Part shown: positions 26,972-35,970 of the stretch, in pieces
Layout of the letters: each line of letters starts with the position of its first letter
Position numbering within the stretch: position 1 is the first letter of the stretch
Origin: an uncultured Lachnospiraceae bacterium
GTDB lineage: Bacteria; Bacillota; Clostridia; Lachnospirales; Lachnospiraceae
Assembly: GCA_910588215.1 (NCBI GenBank)
Contig: CAJUQJ010000001.1
Location: forward strand, 124,001-188,000
Reading direction: 5' to 3'
DNA: 64,000 nucleotides
The notes under the pieces: model-generated
Database searches by the model: none
Told to the model about the DNA's origin: nothing
What the model saw: the letters and a program-made list of their open reading frames with translations, nothing else
Made by a program: the position numbers and the translations under genes

Positions 26972-27009
26972 ATGAATCGCGGTCAAGCTTTCTCAAACCG
27001 CCGAATTGT

Positions 27010-27038
27010 ATTATAGCATAAGTGGAGAGGGGATGCAA
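27010..27038 (-). promoter_or_regulatory. Promoter of tRNA-Trp
   Basis: On the minus strand TTGCAT (27033-27038), a 17-bp spacer and TATAAT (27010-27015) stand about 40 bases before the tRNA. Confidence 0.75.
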
Positions 27039-27203
27039 GCTATTAAGAGAATTTTTTCACTTCTATGTCACTTTTTGGTGGATGGATGCGTGTTCTATAT
27101 AACAGGGCAAATAAGGTAAGAATAACTTTGCAGTAAATGCAAAGTCCTGAACTGAACTGTTACGATGATTTACATAAAGTGAACTTTGGAAGATACAGGA
27201 GGT

Positions 27204-27287
27204 GACATACAGTTGAGAGTGGAAAAAGTGGTTAGGGAATACAGTGACATGCAGTTGAAAGTGGAAGAAGCGGTCATGGAATACGGT
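27204..27287 (+). repeat. 42-bp tandem duplication at the sigma factor N-terminus
   Basis: Two units (27204-27245 and 27246-27287) match at 35 of 42 positions. Both begin with GACAT and are read in the same frame, and a third partial unit begins at 27288. In protein terms this is a 14-residue repeat, DIQLRVEKVVREYS then DMQLKVEEAVMEYG. Confidence 0.85.
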
Positions 27288-27731
27288 GACATGCTCTTCA
27301 GGGTGTGTATGGTCCTGTTATGTAACGAGCAGGACGCCCAGGATGTGGTGCAGGACACGTTCTGCAGCTATATGGAGCATTCGGCAGGGTTTCGGAACAG
27401 AGAGCATGAGAAGGCGTGGCTGATCCGGGTAGCGACTAATCGGTGTATGGACGTGCACCGGGGCAGAAGCAGGCATCCTTCGGTACAATGGGAAGATGTG
27501 GACCAGTATTGTGAATTCCCGGAACAGAGTGAGGTTCTGGCGGAATTGATGAACTTGCCGGATCCGCTTAAGACAGTGGTCTATCTGCACTATATAGAGG
27601 GGTATAAGACGGCGGAGATCGCGCAGATGCTGGGCATCACCCTTCATGCGGTGAAGAAGAGGATGCAGCGGGGCAGAGAGCGCCTGAAGCTGACTCTTGG
27701 GGAGGAGGAGCCATCGTCAGCACACGTTTGA
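27213..27731 (+). CDS. ECF-type RNA polymerase sigma factor
   Basis: A ~172-residue group 4 sigma factor. Region 2 (EYGDMLFRVCMVLLCNEQDAQDVVQDTFCSYM and the WLIRVATNRCMD segment) and region 4 with its HTH (YKTAEIAQMLGITLHAVKKRMQRGRERL) are clear; there is no region 3. The TTG at 27213 follows AGGAGGT and is preferred; an ATG at 27249 would remove most of the N-terminal 14-residue duplication. It precedes its probable anti-sigma partner. Confidence 0.9.
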   Translation: MRVEKVVREYSDMQLKVEEAVMEYGDMLFRVCMVLLCNEQDAQDVVQDTFCSYMEHSAGFRNREHEKAWLIRVATNRCMDVHRGRSRHPSVQWEDVDQYCEFPEQSEVLAELMNLPDPLKTVVYLHYIEGYKTAEIAQMLGITLHAVKKRMQRGRERLKLTLGEEEPSSAHV

Positions 27732-27847
27732 AGCGTCATGGGAGTAACGTGAGAAGGGCATAAGATCTGGTGGAAAAGGAGGCAGGCCGGGCATGATACA
27801 GGCCGTAGAATACCGGAACATAATGAGTTTAGGAAGGAGCGGGATCA

Positions 27848-29122
27848 ATGAGAGCAGAGCAATTAAGAGATGCGGTCAGCGGGATTGGCATGACGGAAGA
27901 TATGAGAACAGCAGTCATCAGAAATGTAAAAGAAAGGACGGAAGAATCCAAAACCGGAAACGGGCAGCGTAAGAAGACGGGGGAGACGGAAAGAATGTTG
28001 CAGGATGGGAAAGCAAGAAACAGCAAACGCAGTAAGAACCATGGAACAGTCTGGAGGAAGAATCTGGCAGTGGCAGCGGCCGTCCTTGTGGCGATCGGTA
28101 TCGTGGCGGTTCCGGTAAGAGCCTTCGTCAATTCTCTGGTACGGGAGCGGATGGAGGAGATGCCGCAAGAGGAGAAAGAGACGTATGTGGATACGCTGAA
28201 AGAGCAGAATGTGGCGGCGGATGGTTTTTCCAGAGAGTATACCAAACAGGAGGCTGCGAGATATCAGGAGCTGACGAAGAAGTATCAGGAAGGCACTTTT
28301 CCTGCGCAGGCGCTTCCCCAGGCAGAGAGCGAGGAGGAAGCGGCAGGCTATGAGTTCTGTTATCTTGTGCCTACGGCAACGTTCTGTCTGCCGGAGCGGG
28401 ATCTGACAGATGAAGAAATACTGGAGATCATAGATTTCTTTGTGAAGAGAGACTATGCTTACTCGGAAAGCTATGCCAAAGAATATGCGGAAGAGATCGC
28501 AGAGGAGGAAGCGAAGGAGCAGGCAGCGATCGACGAGAATGTGGAGGACGGTGGTATTACCATACAGGAGGCGATCGAGATTGCCAGACAGAAGTTCGCG
28601 GATATCTTTGGTATGACGGTAGATGGATTTGAACAGAATGCCTACTATAATGAACCGGAAGAAGGTAAGAAGGCGGACTATTGTGTCAATTGGTCGAACA
28701 ACATCAGCCACAAGTTCTATTATTTCAATATTGACGCGCAGGACGGTCATCTGGTCAGGGCAAGCTATTCCGGTACGAGCCTGCATGACGGGGTGGCAGT
28801 GACAGCGGAGGAAGCGCAGGGCAAGATCCAACAGCTGCAGAAGGCGGCGGCAGAGACTATGAGGAGCCAGGTAGGTGCAGCTTACGATAAGGTCTATGTC
28901 TATTACCTTGAGCATGAAGACGGATCGGCCGGTATCGGACCAGCGTTCTATTATGTTATGGAGGATCAGCATGCATATGGGATCTCGTATACGTGGAACG
29001 GTACTCTGCATGAGATTGAGGAAAAGGATATTGCAACATTGGAGGACGGTGAGGAAATAGATCTGTGGGACGGAGAAGAGTATAACAAGGCGACGGTGGT
29101 GTTTAGGGAATTAGAAGAATAA
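27848..29122 (+). CDS. Membrane protein, probable anti-sigma factor of the ECF sigma
   Basis: The 424-residue protein has a ~75-residue basic cytoplasmic N-terminus, one membrane helix (about 76-95, LAVAAAVLVAIGIVAVPV) and an extracellular acidic domain (~310 residues). The position right after the sigma gene and the single-pass topology match anti-sigma factors. It lacks a recognisable zinc-binding anti-sigma (ZAS) motif, so the call rests on context and topology. The signal sensed by the outer domain is unknown. AGGAAGGAGC precedes the ATG. Confidence 0.78.
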   Translation: MRAEQLRDAVSGIGMTEDMRTAVIRNVKERTEESKTGNGQRKKTGETERMLQDGKARNSKRSKNHGTVWRKNLAVAAAVLVAIGIVAVPVRAFVNSLVRERMEEMPQEEKETYVDTLKEQNVAADGFSREYTKQEAARYQELTKKYQEGTFPAQALPQAESEEEAAGYEFCYLVPTATFCLPERDLTDEEILEIIDFFVKRDYAYSESYAKEYAEEIAEEEAKEQAAIDENVEDGGITIQEAIEIARQKFADIFGMTVDGFEQNAYYNEPEEGKKADYCVNWSNNISHKFYYFNIDAQDGHLVRASYSGTSLHDGVAVTAEEAQGKIQQLQKAAAETMRSQVGAAYDKVYVYYLEHEDGSAGIGPAFYYVMEDQHAYGISYTWNGTLHEIEEKDIATLEDGEEIDLWDGEEYNKATVVFRELEE

Positions 29123-29134
29123 TTCTGATATTAT

Positions 29135-29168
29135 GGTACGCTGCTTCCTCTGCGGGAAGCAGCGTACC
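29135..29168. other. 14-bp perfect hairpin after the anti-sigma gene
   Basis: GGTACGCTGCTTCC and GGAAGCAGCGTACC enclose 6 bases. It is a very stable stem but lacks a T run on either strand, so classical intrinsic termination is uncertain. Confidence 0.6.
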
Positions 29169-29319
29169 ACACCCGGTCATGAAGATCTCTTTTTCTGCGT
29201 AGTGAACTGGTATTTTCTGAAGATCTGTGATACTATTACTTTCGTCACTGGATTTTATGACCGTATAGATATTCGAATGGAAACGGTTCGGCGGACCGAT
29301 CACAGAATGGAAGATAATT

Positions 29320-31404
29320 ATGGCGAGAAGACACACAAGACATAGGAGACACACGGAACAAGAGAACAGAGAGAATGCTCCTGGCCGGATGGATGGAACT
29401 GCACAGGGAGCGGAGGAAGAGAAGGAACAGAATGCAGCGGATATCCCGGAATCCGTCTGGGCAGTTTATGTGCAGACCTTTCTTGAGTTTGAGGACAGGG
29501 AACACCGGCGGTTCCTGAAGGGCTGCGAGAAGCAGATCGGGCAGCTGGAGCGGCGTATTGCCCGCAAGAAAGGCCAGGAGAATCACCAGGTGCTGGCCGA
29601 TATGAAGGAACTGCACAAGAAGGCGGCGGCGATCGGCTATACGGTGGGAGGCAAGGAGATCAGGCTGCTGAAGAAATACAAGCATGCACTGCGTATGCTG
29701 GTCAGACTGGATATCACATTCCTTCGTAAGATGGCGGCAGGCGCGAACCCGGAGGATATCCTGCATATGCCGGGGGCTGCGCAGCTGCTGCGGAGCAGGT
29801 CTCTCTACGAGATCTACAGAGAAGAGTATATGCAATACCTGGTGGGCCAGCGGATCGAGGAGCTGATGGAGGCGGAACCGGAGAAGCAGTATCCGGAGGC
29901 CAGAGGTATGGAGCGGCATTTTATCCTGCATATCGGGCCTACCAACAGCGGTAAGACCTTTCAGGCGCTGCAGCGGTTAAAACAGGCTTATCACGGTATC
30001 TACCTGGGGCCGCTTCGTCTGTTGGCGTTGGAGGTCTATGACAGAATGACGGCGGCTGGCATTCCCTGCAGCATGATCACCGGTGAGGAATCGATACGCA
30101 CCCCGGGCAGTTTCGTGCAGGCATCCACGGTAGAGATCATGGATATCCGGGAGATCTATGATATCGCGGTGATCGATGAGGCGCAGATGATGGCGGACGA
30201 GAACCGGGGCAGCTTCTGGACGAGGGCCATTCTCGGTATCCGTGCGGAGGAGATCCACGTGTGCTGTTCCGGCACGGCGCAGCAGCTTCTTGTGAAAATG
30301 ATCGAACGGTGCGGCGACTCTTATGAGACAGTCTATCACGAGCGCAACACGAAGCTGGAATTTATCCCGAAGCGTTTCGACATGAGCAAAGATGTGGAGC
30401 CGGGAGACGCCCTGATCGCCTTTTCCAAGAAAAATGTGCTGGCGATCGCGGCGACCCTTGAGAGCAGAGGAATCAAAGCCAGCGTGATCTACGGCAACCT
30501 GCCGCCCCAGACGAGACGGGAACAGGTACGGCTTTTTACGGAAGGCGTCAATCAGGTGGTGGTGGCTACGGATGCGATCGGCATGGGAATCAATCTGCCG
30601 ATCCGGCGAGTGGTCTTTATGAATACGTCTAAGTTTGACGGCACGGACAAGCGACGTCTGGAAGCGGAGGAGATAAGACAGATCGCCGGTCGTGCGGGGC
30701 GGTATGGTTTCTATGATGTTGGGTACGTGCAGTCGGCGCTGGATGTGGAGTATATAGGTAAGAAGCTGGAGGAACCTCTGCAGCCGCTCACTAAGGCGAG
30801 GACGGGCTTCCCGGAGGTGCTTCTGGATATCGATATGGAACTGGATGAGATCATCGAGGCCTGGGAGGGTACGAAGAATCTGGCTTTCTATGACAAGATC
30901 TCTATGGCGGAGAGTGTGAAGAAATACCGCTATCTGAAGAACTACCGCAGGAAACTGTCCTATATGGAGGACAGGAAATTCGTACTGTCCCTGATCACCT
31001 GTCCCTTTGACGTGAAAGACAGGGAAGTGCTGCGATTGTGGCTGTGGTACTGTGAGAAGCCGACGGAAGACCACAACTGTCCGATGCTGCCCCAAGATTT
31101 TACACTGGAGGGATTGGAATCTTATTATAAACAGCTCGACTTATATACCCAGTTTTCCGGCAGGATGAACTGGGAGATCGACAAGGAAGAGGTGGCGGTG
31201 AACAGGGAGTGGGCGCAGTCCGTGATCGGCGAGATGCTGGAGGATGACAAGGGACAGTTCGAGAAGAAGTGTCGGGGCTGCGGCGTGACGCTGCCTTGGG
31301 ATTATGATTTTCCGATCTGTCAGGACTGTTATCACAGCGGTGTCAAGGATGACCGGGTTCGGCGTTCCATGCATCGATATCCCCATGACCGGAACCGGAG
31401 GTAA
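29320..31404 (+). CDS. Suv3-like DExH RNA/DNA helicase with C-terminal zinc ribbon
   Basis: A superfamily 2 helicase, 694 aa. Walker A GPTNSGKT (about residues 207-214), VIDEAQMMAD for motif II, and the motif VI region with RRLEAEEIRQIAGRAGRYG are intact. The arrangement and the WLWYCEKPTEDH-type C-terminal domain resemble Suv3, the mitochondrial RNA helicase of the degradosome. It ends with four Cys (CRGC...CQDC) that should form a zinc ribbon. The N-terminal ~200 residues are a charged helical extension. No nuclease adjoins it; the next gene is a phosphopantetheinyl transferase. Confidence 0.88.
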   Translation: MARRHTRHRRHTEQENRENAPGRMDGTAQGAEEEKEQNAADIPESVWAVYVQTFLEFEDREHRRFLKGCEKQIGQLERRIARKKGQENHQVLADMKELHKKAAAIGYTVGGKEIRLLKKYKHALRMLVRLDITFLRKMAAGANPEDILHMPGAAQLLRSRSLYEIYREEYMQYLVGQRIEELMEAEPEKQYPEARGMERHFILHIGPTNSGKTFQALQRLKQAYHGIYLGPLRLLALEVYDRMTAAGIPCSMITGEESIRTPGSFVQASTVEIMDIREIYDIAVIDEAQMMADENRGSFWTRAILGIRAEEIHVCCSGTAQQLLVKMIERCGDSYETVYHERNTKLEFIPKRFDMSKDVEPGDALIAFSKKNVLAIAATLESRGIKASVIYGNLPPQTRREQVRLFTEGVNQVVVATDAIGMGINLPIRRVVFMNTSKFDGTDKRRLEAEEIRQIAGRAGRYGFYDVGYVQSALDVEYIGKKLEEPLQPLTKARTGFPEVLLDIDMELDEIIEAWEGTKNLAFYDKISMAESVKKYRYLKNYRRKLSYMEDRKFVLSLITCPFDVKDREVLRLWLWYCEKPTEDHNCPMLPQDFTLEGLESYYKQLDLYTQFSGRMNWEIDKEEVAVNREWAQSVIGEMLEDDKGQFEKKCRGCGVTLPWDYDFPICQDCYHSGVKDDRVRRSMHRYPHDRNRR

Positions 31405-31411
31405 GAGTTGT

Positions 31412-32149
31412 ATGGTCTACACATATTATATTGATGTGACACAGTTTGAAGACAGGAACCTTTATCAGGAAAAGCTGCGTCTCCTGTCACTCTGCAGACA
31501 GCGCAGGACTGCCCGGCTGAAATTGGAAAAGGACAGACAAAGGAGTCTGGGAGCGGGCCTTGCGCTTGACCATGCGCTCAGGATTTATGGGCCAGGTCTC
31601 AGGGAACGGGACATGGAGTATGTGTTTGGGGAGTGGGGGAAACCTTCTTTTCGGGATTACCCGGAGATCCACTTTTCCCTGTCCCATTCGGGGGATTATG
31701 CTCTGTGCAGTATAGGGGAGTGTCCTGTCGGCAATGATATTGAACGTATCAGGCCGGGAAAGCTTAAGGTGGCGGAGCGCTTTTATACGGATCAGGAATT
31801 GGAATTCCTGTACAGGAGACAGGAGGATGCAGAGAATATACAGAAAGTTTGTGTCGAGGACGTCAAAGGACATAGCGGGATTGATGAGGAAGAGGTCATG
31901 AAGAGAATGTTCCGTATGTGGACGATGAAGGAGAGCTTCCTGAAGGTGACGGGCCAAGGCATGACGCTGCCGCTTAAGGATTTCTCGGTTATCGTGGATG
32001 CTAAGACGGATACGGCCCGGGTGGAATATGGTTCCGGTAATGCGGTGTATCGTATGAAGGAATATGAGGATATTCCCGGGTATCGGGCGGCGGTGTGCTG
32101 TCAGGCGGACAGCGAGACGGCAGAGAACATGGAGCCGGTGGTGTTCTGA
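31412..32149 (+). CDS. 4'-phosphopantetheinyl transferase (Sfp type)
   Basis: Transfers phosphopantetheine from CoA to a carrier-protein Ser. The 245-residue protein has the motifs HFSLSHSGDYALCSIG, VGNDIERI (magnesium Asp/Glu) and WTMKESFLKVTGQGM. The Sfp type is usually associated with secondary metabolism or broad-range activation, but no NRPS or PKS gene is visible here. Between the metal motif and WTMKES there is an acidic insert (about 25 residues, EDVKGHSGIDEEEV). The ATG at 31412 has GGAGGT 9 bases upstream, only 7 bases after the helicase stop. Confidence 0.9.
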   Translation: MVYTYYIDVTQFEDRNLYQEKLRLLSLCRQRRTARLKLEKDRQRSLGAGLALDHALRIYGPGLRERDMEYVFGEWGKPSFRDYPEIHFSLSHSGDYALCSIGECPVGNDIERIRPGKLKVAERFYTDQELEFLYRRQEDAENIQKVCVEDVKGHSGIDEEEVMKRMFRMWTMKESFLKVTGQGMTLPLKDFSVIVDAKTDTARVEYGSGNAVYRMKEYEDIPGYRAAVCCQADSETAENMEPVVF

Positions 32150-32226
32150 TATACAGACAGGAAGACGGTCGCCAGGCAGTGGTAACAGCACCGACTGCCG
32201 ACATGTCCATGAACAGTTGTGTATAA

Positions 32227-32266
32227 GAGAGTGTGAAAGTCGATCTTTCCGGACCTTCACACTCTC
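32227..32266. terminator. Bidirectional terminator between the transferase and uxaC
   Basis: A ~15-bp stem (GAGAGTGTGAAAGTC with GACCTTCACACTCTC, one mismatch) sits between convergent genes. Confidence 0.7.
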
Positions 32267-32287
32267 ATTCTCATAGCAGATCTGTAT

Positions 32288-33694
32288 TTACAGATCAAAC
32301 CCAAAATATCTCACGGCATTCTCGTAGCAGATCCCTTTCACAATCTTTTCCAGCACCTTCTCATCATAAGGGTATTCGCCTTCTTCCACGAAACCACCGA
32401 TCAAGTCGCAGAGAATGCGGCGGAAATACTCGTGTCTTGTATAGGAGAGGAAACTTCTGGAATCGGTGAGCATGCCCACGAAATTTGCAAGCATTCCCAT
32501 ATTTGCCAGAGAGGTCATCTGTTCTATCATTCCGGCCTTGTGGTCATTGAACCACCACGCAGAGCCGTGCTGCAGTTTGCCCACGGCGGAAGCGTCCTGG
32601 AAGCAGCCGATCACTGAGTCAATGACTGCGTTGTCATTCGGATTCAGGGAGTACAGGATCGTCTTGGGCAATTCGTCCGTGACCGAGAGTGCATTGAGGA
32701 AGCCTGCAAGCTGGTCGGCAGGTGCGTAGCTACTGATGCAGTCGAAGCCGGTGTCGGGGCCGGTCCTGTCAAACATGCGGCTGTTGTTGTTGCGGCGGCA
32801 GCCGTAATGCAGCTGCATCACCCAGCCCAGCCGATGGTATTCCCGTCCCAGGAATAGCATTAAGATTGTTTTGTATCCGGCGATCTCTGTAGGAGTCAGC
32901 GGTTCGCCGCGCAGCCCCTTCTGGAAAACGGCTTCCGCCTCGGCATCGCCGGCGGGGGTATACATCACATAGTCAAGACCGTGATCGGACAGCAGGCAGC
33001 CCCTTTGGTGAAAATGTTCCATACGATTCTTCAGGGCGTCTTTTAAGTCGGAGAAGGTCTTGACAGTGATGCCGCTTGCAGCCTCCAACTGCCTGATATA
33101 ATCGGCGAAAGCAGGAGCATCTACATTCAAGGACTTATCAGGGCGCCATGCCGGAAGTACCTGCGTATCGAAGCTTACGTCTTCTCTGATCTTATCATGC
33201 CATTCCAGCGTATCTGCCGGATCGTCCGTGGTACACAGCAGTGTGACGCCGGCCTGCCTGATCAGGCCGCGCACGCTCATCTGCGGTTCCTGCAGTTTAG
33301 CATTGCAAAGCTGCCATACTTCTTCTGCGGTTTCACTGTTTAAGTGTCCGTAATAACCGAAAAACCGCTGCAGTTCCAGATGGGACCAGTGATACAGAGG
33401 ATTGCCGATCAGTTTCTCCAGAGTCTCGGCCCATTTCTGGAATTTGTCACGGGCCGGGGCGTCACCGGTGATATAAGCTTCGTCTACGCCGTTGGAGCGC
33501 ATCTGCCGCCATTTGTAATGGTCACCGCCCAACCAGACCTCAGTGATATCGGTGAATTGCTTGTCCTGCGCGATCTCCTGCGGGCTGATATGGCAGTGAT
33601 AGTCCAGGATGGGCATATGTTCCGCAAAATCGTGGTAGAGCTTCCGGGCACATTCCGTGCGCAGCAAAAAATTTTGATCCATAAATGTCTTCAT
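32288..33694 (-). CDS. uxaC: Glucuronate/galacturonate isomerase
   Basis: First step of hexuronate use, converting glucuronate to fructuronate or galacturonate to tagaturonate. 468 aa is the normal length. MPILDYHCHISPQEI, the CTTDDPADTL region, and QLHYGCRRNNN with the metal-site His are all present. The start MKTFMDQNF (33694) follows AAAGGA with 9 bases spacing. It is alone, without the other uxu/uxa genes, so it probably serves an unlinked hexuronate pathway. Confidence 0.95.
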   Translation of the reverse strand: MKTFMDQNFLLRTECARKLYHDFAEHMPILDYHCHISPQEIAQDKQFTDITEVWLGGDHYKWRQMRSNGVDEAYITGDAPARDKFQKWAETLEKLIGNPLYHWSHLELQRFFGYYGHLNSETAEEVWQLCNAKLQEPQMSVRGLIRQAGVTLLCTTDDPADTLEWHDKIREDVSFDTQVLPAWRPDKSLNVDAPAFADYIRQLEAASGITVKTFSDLKDALKNRMEHFHQRGCLLSDHGLDYVMYTPAGDAEAEAVFQKGLRGEPLTPTEIAGYKTILMLFLGREYHRLGWVMQLHYGCRRNNNSRMFDRTGPDTGFDCISSYAPADQLAGFLNALSVTDELPKTILYSLNPNDNAVIDSVIGCFQDASAVGKLQHGSAWWFNDHKAGMIEQMTSLANMGMLANFVGMLTDSRSFLSYTRHEYFRRILCDLIGGFVEEGEYPYDEKVLEKIVKGICYENAVRYFGFDL

Positions 33695-33789
33695 TGTGTA
33701 ACGTCCTTTCTTTGTTTTCTTGGTTGACAAAAAACAGTACTTCGACCCGGTAGTCGTGCTCACTTCCGTGTAAGCATTTATACTATAGT

Positions 33790-33818
33790 ATTATAACAGT
33801 TGCGTGTAGGAGTGCAAA
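33790..33818 (-). promoter_or_regulatory. Promoter of uxaC
   Basis: TTTGCA (33813-33818, minus strand), a 17-bp spacer, and TATAAT (33790-33795) stand about 95 bases before the start. No operator or cre site was recognised. Confidence 0.78.
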
Positions 33819-33918
33819 CACTATCTTATTGTGTTATAAATATCGTAGCAGATACAAGAAAAACAGATTGGGAAATAAATTAAGAACGAAAAGCTAACAG
33901 CATAACGTGGACATAGAG

Positions 33919-33948
33919 GTATAAAGCAACATAATAGGATACATACTA
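33919..33948 (+). promoter_or_regulatory. Sigma-G (forespore) promoter of spoVAD
   Basis: GTATA (33919-33923), an 18-bp spacer and CATACTA (33942-33948) fit the Bacillus sigma-G consensus (GHATR, 17-18 bp, CATWHTA) without a mismatch. spoVA genes are sigma-G dependent in Bacillus, so position and target gene agree. The start codon lies 94 bases downstream. The gap 33695-34041 otherwise holds only the uxaC promoter. Confidence 0.72.
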
Positions 33949-34041
33949 TCTTCATCTATGAACTTAAAATATCAACTCATCAATGAACATAATGTTTGGG
34001 CGATGATCTGATAATCTGTAGAAGTGTGGAGGAGATAGGAA

Positions 34042-35058
34042 ATGCTGGGAAAACAAAGTCTTCAGTTTATGAATAAACCATATATCATCAGCAGTGGTTC
34101 CATCGTGGGGAGCAAGGAGGCCGCCGGCCCTATGGGTCAGCTGTTTGACAGGGTTGGCTATGATGATAAATTCGGGGCCGATACATGGGAGGATGCGGAG
34201 AGCAGTCTGCAGAAGGAGGCGCTGGAGATCGCGCTGGAAAAGGCCGGACTCAAGAAGAAAGATCTGCAGCTTGTCTTTGCAGGAGACCTGCTGGGGCAGT
34301 CTATCGCCAGCAGTTTCGGCCTTGCGGGCTATCAGCTTCCTCATGTGGGACTGTACGGCGCCTGTTCGACCTGCGGCCTGTCTCTGACTATGGGGAGCAT
34401 GGCGGTAGCGGGCATGTTCGCGGAGAAGGCAGCCTGTATCACGTCCAGTCATTTTGCCAGTGCGGAGAAAGAGTTCCGGTTTCCGTTGGCCTATGGCAAC
34501 CAGCGGCCGAAGTCAGCTACCTGGACGGTGACCGGCAGCGGGGCCTTCCTGCTCTCGGCACAGCCGGGCAGTCAGGTGCGGGCGGTGATATCCGGGGCTA
34601 CCATTGGCAAGATCGTGGATTATGGTTTAAAGGACTCCATGAATATGGGAGCCTGTATGGCCCCTGCCGCCGCGGATACGATCAGACAGCATCTGGAAGA
34701 TTTCGGTAGGCAGCCGGATTACTATGACAAGATCATAACCGGGGATCTTGGTACGGTGGGTCAGCAGCTTCTTTTCGATTTACTGGCGGAAGTGCAGATT
34801 GACATCACGAAGCAGCATATGGACTGCGGTATTGAGATCTTCGACAGTGAGAGACAGGATACCAATGCGGGCGGTTCCGGCTGCGGGTGCAGCGCGGTGG
34901 TGCTGTCGGCCTATGTTCTGAAGAAACTGGAAGAGGGGGTCTGGAAGCGTGTACTCTTCATGCCCACGGGGGCACTCCTTAGCAAGACAAGCTTCAATGA
35001 GGGGCAGAGCATTCCGGGAATTGCGCACGGCGTAGTATTGGAGCATTACGAAGGATAG
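34042..35058 (+). CDS. spoVAD: Stage V sporulation protein AD
   Basis: A component of the SpoVA machinery for moving dipicolinic acid into and out of spores. It has a thiolase-like fold (338 aa); the characteristic VGLYGACSTCGLSL and the Gly-rich C-terminus with GGSGCGCSA are present. GGAGGAGATAGG precedes the ATG. The normal neighbours spoVAC and spoVAE are not adjacent: uxaC lies upstream on the other strand and an accessory region lies downstream; spoVAE is at 41110. The last ~70 codons are duplicated as a remnant at 36666-36803. Confidence 0.95.
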   Translation: MLGKQSLQFMNKPYIISSGSIVGSKEAAGPMGQLFDRVGYDDKFGADTWEDAESSLQKEALEIALEKAGLKKKDLQLVFAGDLLGQSIASSFGLAGYQLPHVGLYGACSTCGLSLTMGSMAVAGMFAEKAACITSSHFASAEKEFRFPLAYGNQRPKSATWTVTGSGAFLLSAQPGSQVRAVISGATIGKIVDYGLKDSMNMGACMAPAAADTIRQHLEDFGRQPDYYDKIITGDLGTVGQQLLFDLLAEVQIDITKQHMDCGIEIFDSERQDTNAGGSGCGCSAVVLSAYVLKKLEEGVWKRVLFMPTGALLSKTSFNEGQSIPGIAHGVVLEHYEG

Positions 35059-35200
35059 TGCGGTAGATACAAGTCGCTCTGGCTGTTGACGTGGACGCTG
35101 CATTTGTTCACTGAGGGTATCAATGTAAATGCAAACAAAGAGTCACTTCGTTTGGAGAAACTATTGGAAAAGAAAGATGCAGTCAAAGAGGTAGAATCGA

Positions 35201-35356
35201 TGACATTAGGTTACTAGTCACGGCCCAGGGGCCGCTCGTAGTAACGATTCGGGGCGCTATTTAAAATTTTGCTTCGCAAAAATCGCCCCTCACTCCTGAA
35301 TCATGTTTTCACGGAATGCACAGTTTTGCGCATTCCTGATCCGCGAATCAATGTCA
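35201..35356. repeat. Palindromic element with nested hairpins
   Basis: Bounded by TGACATT (35201) and AATGTCA (35356). Inside are a GTTACT/AGTAAC hairpin (35210-35245), a GGGGCG/CGCCCC hairpin (35251-35289) with an inner ATTTTGC stem, and the 26-bp repeat (35295-35320) seen inverted at 5273-5298. It has no coding capacity and was probably mobile or recombined. Confidence 0.65.
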
Positions 35357-35832
35357 GTTAGTTAAGAACTCTAAAAACTAAATAAACGGTATGAATAATA
35401 CATTTGTCAAGCAGTGTTTTTGTTTTATTGCATGGCAAATGAGCAGGTATGAAAAATGCCTGCCATGTGGTACAATGATCTTGTCAGTCAAAACCGGTAT
35501 GTAAAGCTGACCGGTACTTGGAATCTTTGAAGGCGGCAAAGTTCCTGAAAGGCCTGACAGGAAGCGTATACTTTCTGATCAGGCCTTCCACATCAGGGGG
35601 CTCGAATGCAGCCGCTGTTCTTTGCATGGAGATTCATGGCGGCTATCGTGTGTTTGAGTGTGCAGAAAGAAGTTTCAATCCCCATATGAAGTGGTATATC
35701 TCTTTGATCGCCTCCGTTGCAGATGTACCGGTAGTGGCCAGCCAATTCGGGATGCAGGTATTTCTTTTTTTATAAAATTTTGGTTAGACCCTGTGTTGGA
35801 ATCTGACTTGATAGCTTAACTAACTGACATTG
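35349..35832. other. 484-bp interval bounded by a perfect 17-bp inverted repeat
   Basis: The left end reads CAATGTCAGTTAGTTAA (35349-35365) and the right end TTAACTAACTGACATTG (35816-35832), exact complements. The interior is a mosaic: a TTG-started reading frame at 35518-35775 (85 codons, no recognisable product) and a lone hairpin. It overlaps the end of the element at 35201-35356. Insertion or composite recombination is likely. Confidence 0.6.
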
Positions 35833-35970
35833 TCCGTGAGAAGTAATGACATTAGACACTGCTGGGGCATAATAATGTGTTGTCGTGGATACCTGGTATG
35901 TGATACTATATTAGTAGACAGCATAGGCCTATTTGGCAGAGATTGATCGTGAAAAGCGGAGGTGATTAAA

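Noticed and set aside
29135..29168. Standard intrinsic terminator
   Set aside because: The stem is strong but no T run follows on either strand, so only 'hairpin' is claimed.
35518..35775. 85-codon reading frame between spoVAD and the antitoxin
   Set aside because: It has a TTG start without a good ribosome binding site, no recognisable product, and lies within an inverted-repeat interval; most likely non-coding.
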